Below, piece by piece: positions 55,221-64,000 of a stretch of DNA of 64,000 nt. The stretch covers positions 351,001-415,000 of the forward strand of contig JASANG010000932.1 in the NCBI GenBank assembly GCA_030248215.1, in the 5' to 3' direction. The notes under the pieces are model-generated. The model had not been told where the DNA came from, did no database searches, and saw only the letters and a program-made list of their open reading frames with translations. Origin of the DNA: Enoplolaimus lenunculus. Its lineage: Eukaryota > Nematoda > Enoplea > Enoplida > Thoracostomopsidae. How positions within the stretch are numbered: position 1 is the stretch's first letter; every line of letters starts with the position of its first letter. The position numbers were made by a program, and so were the translations under genes.

Positions 55221-55313
55221 AACATTGTCCACCAAAGAAATAAAATTTGTACAATTAGGAAAATTAATGTATTCCTTAGGTTTTAGCTTGTATGCAAACT
55301 TAGTACCAAAAAC

Positions 55314-58300
55314 ATGATTTTCATAACCGTTCTGTTGTCGTCTCTGCCTGCAGTTGGTGAGTCCATCTACCATGTTTCGTCTGCTGTACCCCTGAGAAAT
55401 AACCAACCCAAAACGGATATCTATGCGCGGGGGGGTTGAAGCATTCTCGTTTATAAAATTTCTTTATCTTTGGATTTTTCTGCTAAATTTCGCTCAGACA
55501 GCATTTTATTTGATAATCTGGCCCATGTATAGAACAGGGCCGGATCGGTTTCCGGCGGGGCTGTAATAGAGTCAGTTTAAGTTTTAGACTTACTTTTTTG
55601 CTGAGGCTTAGGAATTATTTCATCCTTAAGAATAGGCTCATCCTTACGCTTAGGCTTACGCATAGGCTTAGGCTTAGGCTTAGAAATACGCTTTTGAGTG
55701 AGTCGAATTTGACTCTGGCGTAGCCGAATTTGACTCAGTTTGTGTAGTCACGTAGCGCCTATTTCAGAAAGAGTCAATTTGACTCACCATTTTTTGCAGT
55801 GTACTGTTCCGGCCCTGTTCTATACATGTGCCGAAAGTCTTATATCATAAAATATTGAAATTTTTAGTTTTAATATGTCGTTGATTTATATATTGCGCAA
55901 ACCCTGATTGTCAGGGCCAAGTGAAACCGCTCAAGGGATCTAAGGTGTTTATAGTTCGGGTATGATTTGTTGCAGTGAACGCGTTTGGTCTCGGAAGTTG
56001 TGATCCGCGACAATACTATAAAGCATTTTCCGGCGATCGAACTAAATTCTACGAATGTGTTGCGGTTGAAGACAAAGGATGGTACAGTTTGGGCGACGCT
56101 ATACTTTTGATGACGTCCCACACCGTCCGCCGCCGGCGGCCATCGTGCGGCGTTGTCCATCACCGTCCGACGTCGTCCATCACCGTCCGACGTCGTCCAT
56201 CACCGTCCGGCGTCGTCCATCACCGTCCGGCGTCGTCCATCATCGTCCGGCGCAGTCCGCCGACGGACGGTGGCAGACGGCGACGGACCGCGACTCACGA
56301 CCAGTGTAGCCCAACAATTAGGGCGGCGGTATACTTTTTGACCAATGTCAGCATACTCCATTCGGCAACGCACATAAATTGTTTCAGAGCCCCGCCTGAC
56401 AAGTATACCGCAACGAATAAATTTCCGTGGCGATGCCCATAGCTCATATTCTCAAATGTGTGTAGCATCTATCACATCAGTTTGTACTGAATGCTATTTT
56501 GTTTCTAACCAATGAGTGAACAAGATAACAAATTTTAGCCAACTAATTTTGTATTTAATCACTTCGCCTAGTTTTTACGCAAATTTCTAATATCCACGGA
56601 TCGGTGTCCACAGTACAGGATTTGATTCGATTTGATTCCAGCCAATCAAAAATTGGGTTTTTTTGTAATTTTAGGGGCGTCGAAATCGGCGAATGGAAAG
56701 CATCGTCGTGTGAACTTGGAGAATATTTTGTCGAAGCGAAACAAAAATGTGTCAAACGAACGCGTATTCGAAAACAGCAATCGCTTTGTGGCATTAATCC
56801 AACTGCTCCTGCGTGTGGATCCTTCCAGTCATGTTCTGGTAAGCTTATCATCGACACCACACAACGTGCAACCGAATAGTAAAACTAACGAAAACGGATA
56901 GCGATCAAAATTGAAAAAATAGCAAATGTACCAACATTTTCAACATTTTGCATGAATTTTATTATTTTTTCATACACAACAATTGCAGCATATCTGTAAT
57001 GAAAAAACTGCGAAACATACACGTGATTTATAACTAATTTTATGCATAACGGTAACGAAATTTGTGGCTTTTTACAAAAACCGAAACAACAACGGCGCCG
57101 TTTTTTACCGGAACAAGCAACGGATATCCGGTTATACCCTGTCACCACAGATTTAAAGACAACAATTGAATATTTTGCGTTAAATATTGTTTCGTTTGGG
57201 GACTTTGTTGCAGAAAACATTTACGCAATTTAATTACGGTAATTGACGTTTATGGACTAATTAGTAATTGCCGAATGTACCTCTTTACTGACTTTTAATT
57301 AACGAAATATATTCGTATAGATTTAGACTTAAAATATAGACTGCAGACTTTAATTCCCTTCCTTTTCATATTTGGGTCTCTACAGTGTGATTATCGCTCG
57401 CGTGCGATAATGTTTCACGTCTTGTGAAGATTTTGTACTGCAATGTTAATAATTGTTAAACACTGTGGAATGTGCGTTTATTGCACGTACACAGTTTGCA
57501 ATCAGTTGCTTAGTAAACTCGATGCGGGAAAGTGTCAAAGGGTTGATCAAGATACACTCCAATTTGACACAAATCACAGAAAAAGCCCCATTCACACGTG
57601 CAAGTTTTTAGCGACTCGGAACTTGTAGCAGCTATTTACACCCGTATGAGTTTTTGAATATTTCTACCACGTAAAACTTGATGCTGGATGTTCTCGTTAG
57701 ACCCGTAACCAGCTCAACCTGCTCGAAGTGGAAACCATTTTAGGAGGTGCATAGCGTTGAATTAACCCAGATTACACCCGGGGCTAAAACTTTTCTAGCG
57801 AGGCCAAAAAGGCTACGCAGCGTCTCTTAGGCTACGCATCCGTTCTCGCTGTAAAAACTTGTACGTGTAAAACGACCACTTTGATCAACAGCTGTCTTCG
57901 AAATACATTCTACACTCTCGTTTACAGTCTCACAGATAAATTTTGATTGTTTCAGCGTCAAATGTTAATCCACAAGTTGGTGGCGGTTGCAGCTGGCAGT
58001 CAGCGTCGCTCGCCGTGAATCCATCAGGCCCGGAGTCGTTTCTTCAATGCATCCCAAATGAAATTGGACAACCGTGTGGCAATTGGCAAGTTCAACGTTG
58101 TGCCCCCGATAACCAGTTCAACCCTGAGGTTCAAATGTGTGTTCAACCAGAAGGTGAGTTGTATTTTAGTAAAATTTAGTTTTCATTTTAGAACTTTTAC
58201 TTTTAGAAAATTTTACTAAATTTTAAAATTTAATTTTAGTCGTGTATTTTTTGCCTCTCCCTGCACATATCTCAGCGTAAGTTCACGCCTATCCTAAATC

Positions 58301-61300
58301 ATGCCGTAAAGCTAGTGAAATAAGTACCAGGGTACAACCGGAGATTTGCCTAAGACTTTGGCAGAAAATCGGCCTCTGGCTCCAGCTCCAGCTCTGGTAG
58401 AATTTTAGCCGAAGGTTCAGGCAATTCTGGTAGTAAAATTTTGTATAATTTTGCACAATTTATCTGTTTAGCGCGTTTCGTTTTTAGTTCAATCACAATT
58501 TTCTGTTAATAATTTACGAAATTTCGCAGACAATTAGCGGAAAACTAAACTTTTTAACGTCATATTGCAGAAATTGCCTAAAATTAACTAATTAACCATA
58601 ATTTTTAATACATAATTTCGATTCACCTCCGGTTCCGGCTCCAGCAAGTTTCGTTGACCTCCGGCTTCGATGCCGGATCCGATATTATTCATTTCCGGTT
58701 GCACCCTGATCAGTAGTATTTGCTTTACTGTGAACAAATTAACGAAATTATTTTCGATTAAAAAATACTTTCATTTTTGCTCAATTTGAATAAATTTTTT
58801 CATTGTTTACAGCCGTAACCCAAACAACTACTGGAACACAAATTAACTTATAAATATTGCAATAAAAACTTGGTTTGATTTTGAAATAAAAGATACGATT
58901 TTGTTCGTTTTGAACGACTTTATTTTAAATTCTTTCTTTTAAATAATTTCAGTGCCAAACACCTGTGGTCCAATTGCTCAACCTGTGTGTGGATGTAATA
59001 CCGCTGGCGAATGCCCAGCTGCAACTTCATGCAATCAAGGCTCGTGTTGTCAGCAAACCGTTGTCCCGCAACCACCACCACCACTGCCGCCGCAACCGGT
59101 TGTTCTTCGTAAGTTTGTTTTTATTATTATTATGATTATTATTATTATTATTATTTTATTATTATTGTTATTATTATTATTTTATTATTGTTATTTTATT
59201 AGTATTATTATTATTTTATTGTTATTTTATTATTATTATTTTTATAATTACTATTTTATTTTTATTATTTTTATTTATTATTTTATTATCATTATTATTG
59301 TTATTATTATTATTATTATTATGTTGCTACAACTACATGGTTGGCGTCCAGTGTTTAATATGTTTTTATGGCTTCGGATAACTGAAACTGGTATATATTG
59401 CTAAATTCTGTGGACATCTTTAGACTTGACTATTCCATATTTCAGCGCCACCACCTCCCGAACCTGTCGCTCCTAGCTGTCCATGCGGCGTACCGGTGAC
59501 GTCCAGCTGCGGCCCATCGTGCCCTGAGCCCAACTCATGCTTTCAAAACACTTGTTGCCCTCCGTGTGACGGCACTTTTCCTGAACCGGTAATCCCACAA
59601 CCCATAATAGTTCCACCACAACGTGAAATTTCTGCCAGTTGTCCCTGCGGACATCAACCTATCGCACCTTGCAACATGGGTTGCGGCTCTCCGAATACCT
59701 GCCACGACCAATCGTGTTGCCCTCCGTGCCAAGATATCAACATCCCGCAGCCACAACCTCTTCCTGTAGTATCCCAAGGATGCCCTTGTGGGTTACCTCC
59801 AGTCGCTCAGTCTTGTGGCGACGACTTTTGTGGTGTCCCTAATTCGTGTGTTCGCGATCAATGTTGCCCACCGTGCGGTGGTGTTCCTCAACAACCAATC
59901 CAAATGCAACTGCCACAGCCTCAATCGGTCGCTCCAAGTTGCCCTTGTGGCGTTGCTCCTGTAGCACCGTCTGGTTGTGGCGACAGTTGCAACTACCCAA
60001 ACCAGTGCGTACAGGACACTTGTTGCCAGCCTTGCCAGCAGGCGACTGTGCCACAGTTTCCGCAACAACAACAACAAATCGGGTCACAACCGTTTTATCC
60101 TGAACCAGAATTGGTCAGTTCGGGTTGTCTTTTGAACGGAGGTGTTGAAAATTAACTGCTGTGAATGTGAAGTTGGAATTTGATTTCGGTAAAAATTAGC
60201 CATTTTTCAATAAATATCAATTGAACCACGGAAAAAATGGACTTTGTACGTCGAAGGGCATACAAAGGTTTTCGGTGACTTACAAGCAAGGTTGACAATC
60301 TTCTAGGAGGGTGCAAAAGTTTTCTTGGGGGGCTGAGCAGCCTAGGCAAAGGCGTCTCCGCGTTGGAGCATTGGGGGGGCGTCCCCTTCAAAATAGGTTG
60401 GTTCCCCCCAAAGAGACTCGGTTTACAGGTAAACAGTCTTGTATTGCAATTGTAAGGATCCCTCAAAATTATTTGGTGCCCCCCAAATATAATTTTCTGC
60501 GGACACCCTTGGTCCCACGCTCCATTAGGGCATGAAATAAATAATCTACAATTTCTTAGTTTGCCAGTGTTCTTCCGCGAGGCTGTTTCGTTTCTAAAAC
60601 AGTTCCATGTCGTTAATTTTAGATAAATTCAGTCGCAGTAATGTGTCCTAACGGTTTAGCGACTCAAATGCCGTGTCAACTTGGCTGCCCTCAACAGACA
60701 TCATGCTATCATGGAGGCTGTTGCCCGGAACCTCTTAACGCTCCATCCCCTACGTTCCAGCTGGTTCCGGAACCGTTTGCGCCAATGATTTCACCCCAGA
60801 TTGCACCGTCTCCAATGGTTCAACAACCCAGTCCTCAATTTTCAGGGGGTCATTGCCCCGATGGTCAGTTCACCACGACAGCTTGCGGTCCTACGAAACC
60901 GTGTGGACCTCAGCAAGAATGTTTCCAGGGTGGATGTTGTCACATGGACAGACAGTTCACTCAGCAAAACTTTTACTGTCCTGATGGGCAAACGACTCAA
61001 GTTGCCTGTAACCCAGGTTGTCCTGAACAGCAACAATGCTATAACGGAGGATGTTGCCCAATGCATTCAGGCTTTCAGCCTCCCCAACCTTTAGTTCCAG
61101 ATCCGTTACAGTCCCTACTGCCTGGTCCAAGTCAAAATTATTATCCTTGCCCAAACGGCGAATTTACCACGTTACCCTGTGGCGATCCAGGCTGCCCTCA
61201 ACAAACCCAGTGTTACAACGGCGGTTGCTGTACGATGCCGTCTATCCCTGAGCCTCCTATGCCCATCATCGAACCTCCGCCACAACCTATAATTCAACCT

Positions 61301-63212
61301 CAACCATTTCAACCCAGCATTCAACCGAATCCTATAGCCGCAGTTCCACCGCCAGTAATTCCCTTCGTCCAACCATGTTCAGGTTCAGGGGTGACTCCAA
61401 TATCTTCGTGTGGCGTCTCTCAGCCCAACTGTCCGTCTGGCTATAGTTGCGAAACCGGAAGCGGATGCTGTTTGGATAATACGATTCAATCGCAGTGCCC
61501 TTCGCATCAGTTGCCTGTATGCCAATGTGCCTCAGGCAATAATGCCTGCCCTGCACAGTCGACGTGTGGCGGTGCAGGAGCCTGCTGCAGTGATGCAGCT
61601 CGTAAGTCAGCAAAGCGAGATGCCCCGGGACGCAGCCAGGGTCCGTGTCCTCAAATGTGTGCAGCGCCTATTACCAGTTGTATAAGTTCTTGTAACTTTC
61701 GAACCAGTGAATGCTACACGAGCAAAATTCCGTAGATTTTTGACTTGCTCTACTCTTGTACCAATTTTGAGTTCAACAAATGCAAATAGCGAGTTTGAAA
61801 ACCTATTACTAACTGATGATAATTGCTATACACATTTGAGAGTATGGGCTCCGGATTTCATTTCGGGAGTGCAATCAGTTACACTTGGATGCCTTTTCAC
61901 AAGCTTCGGTGGAATATATTTCCCATATCTTCTCGTTGAATACGCCCCTGGGGTACGTTGAAACGATAGGGACGGGTGTTGTATCGGTACCCTCGATCAA
62001 TTTTCGTATCGAGGGAGACCATCTGACTTAGTAAATAATCATTTTTGACATTCCTGTTCTACATCGAGAGCAAGATTATTAGTTAAATATTGCTTGAAAT
62101 TGCACAAATGTTGCAGTTCGGTACGTTTAGAAACATCAAAATTGATTTCATATCAAAACGATTCAACAAAACATGCCAACTGTTAGTGAATAATATTATT
62201 TAATTGAAATTAATATTTTTGCAAAAATTGCAACTGCAAAAACTTGCACGTGTGAATATTGCTTACAATTGTATTGTTTAATTTTGCAGCTCATTTATTG
62301 ACTCAGTCAACGCAACCGCAAATCGTGGTTCCACAACCGCTACAGTTCCCAGGATCCCCGTGTCAACAAACCCAACAATGTTCAGGTGGAATTACTGGTC
62401 ACGCGGTTTGTGCGGATAATTCGTGTCAGTGTCGCTCCGGGTAAGAAAAAGCAATCAATTTGTCAAATTTTTTTTTACAATAAAATTTTGTGCTAATTTT
62501 GTTAATTCTAATTCGTTGACGTTGACAACTGGTTCATGTAAAGATCAGATGCGAAACGTTTTTCTGTGAGACTGCAATAGAGTAAGCTTAAAGCGTTAGA
62601 CTAATGTTTTAAACTGAAATTATGATGACTTCGAGTTTCGAAAAAAATGTGTTTTTTGTTGCATTTGCGTAATATTAGCCATTTATTTCAGCGTTTCTTC
62701 TCTTTACAAAAAAGCGTTTTGAAAGATGCTATTTCAAAAAGTGTTTAAACATAGCACTTAATTGTTAACATTATTATTCGTCCAGGCATAGGGCAAAGGC
62801 CGATGCGTTTCCAATTGTTCGCAACCCTCCGACACTCTGCCCTATAAACCTGTTTTCATCGCTGTCGTTAGTATTCGGTTGCAAATTTGCAGTTTCAACC
62901 GCTAAAATTTGCGTATTGCAATCGTTTTTCAGTGCAATTTCAAACGGTGTCGCATGCATGCCACAATCGTCAGCAGCGCCTGCGATGGCTTCATGGTCCC
63001 CTCGGACTTGTTGCAGTCAGTTTGCGTCGCCGTGCGCTCTTGTCTTTTCGGCCGCTAAGCGGAAACCTGTCCGAGAGCCGGTCAAATCCATGTTCCGCAA
63101 AGGACGATTTGGTTCAAATACTACTGCGTCTGTAGAAGAACCAGGTAACAACGTATCGGTCAGGGAGGTCGTAGCGAAAGACGGACCAAATGTCCATGGG
63201 CTTCCCAAGTGA
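55314..63212 (+). CDS. Secreted cysteine-rich protein with chitin-binding-like, six-Cys and EB-like modules
   Basis: Nine exons: 55314-55356, 55976-56081, 56675-56838, 57956-58153, 58953-59108, 59446-60113, 60623-61601, 62290-62440, 62933-63212. All phases close to 914 aa. It starts with a signal peptide, MIFITVLLSSLPAVV. Two modules follow, CDPRQYYKAFSGDRTKFYEC… and CSWQSASLAV…FLQC…GNW…C, like nematode chitin-binding (peritrophin-type) repeats. Then eleven modules of about 30 residues with six cysteines ending in CC, of two flavours: CPCG…CCPPC (exon 6) and CPNG/CPDG…C-Y-x-GGCC (exon 7), separated by Pro/Gln linkers. Near the end, CQQTQQCSGG…CADNSCQCRSG…NGVACMP resembles an EB module. The tail is basic. 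The six-Cys modules recall the worm-type WR1/lustrin-like repeats; I name that only tentatively. Likely cuticle or extracellular matrix. Not a known gene. Confidence 0.85.
55520..55832. mobile_element. TTAGGC-family TIR element with nested insertion
   Basis: GGCCCATGTATAGAACAGGG at the left and …GGCCCTGTTCTATACATGTGCC at the right. Between 55694 and 55801 a piece of the TTTTTTGCAGTG family interrupts the consensus GAAATATGCTTATACTACTG. It lies in the first intron of the Cys-rich gene. Confidence 0.75.
56147..56255. repeat. 20-bp GC-rich minisatellite
   Basis: Five or so units of GTCGTCCATCACCGTCCG[A/G]C. Lies in intron 2 of the Cys-rich gene, past the GTACAG donor of exon 2 at 56082. Open frames in several phases over it come from the repeat. 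Confidence 0.9.
58328..58708. mobile_element. CAGGGTACAACCGG TIR element in intron 4 of the Cys-rich gene
   Basis: Ends CAGGGTACAACCGGAGATTT and …TTTCCGGTTGCACCCTG. Flanks ATAAGTAC and ATCAGTAG match at 6 of 8, consistent with an old hAT-type duplication. No coding capacity. Related to 22198-22496 and 44998-45401. Confidence 0.7.
59119..59326. repeat. TTA microsatellite
   Basis: About 200 bases of TTATTA with TTTTA and TTGTTA variants, in intron 5 of the Cys-rich gene. It reads as poly-Ile/Tyr if translated; not coding. Confidence 0.95.
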
Positions 63213-64000
63213 CTTTGACAAATTTGTTTCTGTACTAAACGCTCGCGGAAACAACTTGAGTTAAAAACAGAACTATATATATATTCATATATACCAGTCG
63301 TAGTGGGACTACATGCATTGAGCAAAGCTCGAACAAACGTAAGCAGTTAAGCTGGTATGCAAATTAGCTATTAGCTAACTATTCATTTGTTGGTTTTGGA
63401 GGTTGTAAACAATTTATTAAAATTCCTCGTACCTAAAACCCCTTTAGTGTGGAAATTATATTGCTTTTAGTTTTAATAATTAGTGAAATATTGTAAAAAG
63501 TCCTAATTTAGGCTTATAAGCTACGCTAATATGCAAATTACTATTAGCTAACTGTTCAATTATCGGTTTTGGAGGTTTGTAAACAGTCTATGCAGATTTC
63601 TCGCACCCAAAAACCTTTTAATACTAAAATTGGATTTCTTATAACTGTAATAATTAGTGAAATAATGCAGAAAGGCCTAATTTAGGATTAATTAATTATA
63701 CAAATTAGCCTGCAGCTAATAAACAGCTTAAAATTTACAAATCCCAATGTGATGTTAAGTCCCCAAAATAATTGACTTTCAAACAAAAAAGTTTATCAAA
63801 ATCGGTCCAGCCGTTCCTGAGATTGTTTCGGACGGACAGGCGGATAAACGGACAGACGGACAGACGAACGGACGGACATCCGAGTTCCGCTTCGCTCAAT
63901 AAAATATTTATACTATACATTTATATATGAATGTATATATGTATTTATGTATATATAATTAGGTAGTAATTTGTGTGCCACGAACCAAATTAGGGTTTGC
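63213..64000. other. Downstream flank with dispersed repeat
   Basis: The 740-bp repeat family occupies most of it (63292-63900). The last 100 bases are AT-rich, with TATATGTATTTATGTATAT. No gene seen. Confidence 0.6.
63292..63900. repeat. Dispersed repeat, same family as 10681-11420
   Basis: Begins ACCAGTCGTAGTGGGACTAC and ends …CCGCTTCGCTCAAT. About three internal units, then a GGACGGACAGAC-like run that is longer here (63829-63880). Confidence 0.8.

Larger units (their letters stand above)
47438..55313. other. Gene-poor interval between alpha-s and the Cys-rich gene
   Basis: Nearly 8 kb without a recognised protein. Candidate exon-like pieces: 48531-48557, ATG then ATATDLLM and a GTACGT donor; and 52381-52495, after TTTGCAG, reading basic RISPALPKKEQVRHTSKHTS… They share no known domain and may not be real. 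Repeats: TTTG run 50091-50150, TTAGGC element 50500-50673, TIR element 52496-52690, CACTGTAA copy 53824-54069, two more TTAGGC elements. Confidence 0.45.

Noticed and set aside
56079-56442. Open frames over the CGTCCATCACCGTCCG repeat
   Set aside because: Tandem repeat open in several phases; the real exon ends at the GTACAG donor at 56082.
58952-59404. Extension of exon 5 into a poly-Ile/Tyr frame
   Set aside because: Runs into the TTA microsatellite; the GTAAGT donor at 59109 ends the exon in the correct phase.
59535-61613. Antisense open frames opposite the Cys-rich exons
   Set aside because: Shadows of the GC-rich coding exons without family or splice support.
62690-62932. Alternative ends of the Cys-rich gene (acceptors near 62690 and 62785)
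   Set aside because: The first gives a short tail and stop; the second stays open, but reads hydrophobic non-conserved sequence. The acceptor at 62932 restores an EB-like NGVACMP.

Overview
The window looks like a repeat-rich, intron-rich animal genome, most likely a nematode. The clearest clue is the hexamer TTAGGC, the nematode telomere unit, which occurs in a long interstitial tract and inside many dispersed repeats. Six genes can be read with confidence: five multi-exon protein genes with conserved families and phase-consistent GT-AG introns, plus one lineage-type secreted cysteine-rich gene, and there is also a tRNA. Naming a genus would be a guess; the heavy transposon load and a worm-type Cys-rich protein fit a repeat-rich nematode genome.

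Layout. 1-4148: repeats, including a TTAGGC tract and a decayed minisatellite. 4149-5378 (+): two-exon ISCA1 iron-sulfur assembly gene with a hAT-like element in its intron. 6822-6893 (+): tRNA-Pro(TGG). 6894-13651: repeats only. 13652-20228 (-): NDRG-family gene in at least ten coding exons, with an unusual C-terminal tail. 23005-25113 (-): ribosomal protein eL37 in four coding exons, the first being just the ATG. 27215-34624 (+): DNAJC25-type membrane J-protein, twelve exons, complete at 349 aa. 37903-47437 (+): G protein alpha-s gene, nine common exons followed by two alternative last exons. 47438-55313: repeats. 55314-63212 (+): secreted protein with two chitin-binding-like modules, eleven six-cysteine modules and an EB-like module, 914 aa in nine exons. 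63213-64000: repeats.

The genes are a mix of housekeeping (ISCA1, eL37, DNAJC25), signalling (alpha-s, NDRG) and extracellular matrix or cuticle-type functions. Nothing suggests they work as one system. The main point of interest is the alpha-s gene: two downstream exons both encode a full G5-to-C-terminus segment in the right phase, but one ends in the classical Gs tail (QYELL) and the other in a different tail (RNGLL), so one locus could make alpha subunits with different receptor selectivity. 

The non-coding part is dominated by short terminal-inverted-repeat (TIR) elements: a family carrying TTAGGC units between its TIRs, a TTAA-targeted family with a tRNA-like core, several hAT-like families (two with 8-bp duplications, one with a transposase remnant), and others. 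At least three nested insertions can be read directly. Exon coordinates were read by eye from splice signals and protein homology and may be off by a base in places.
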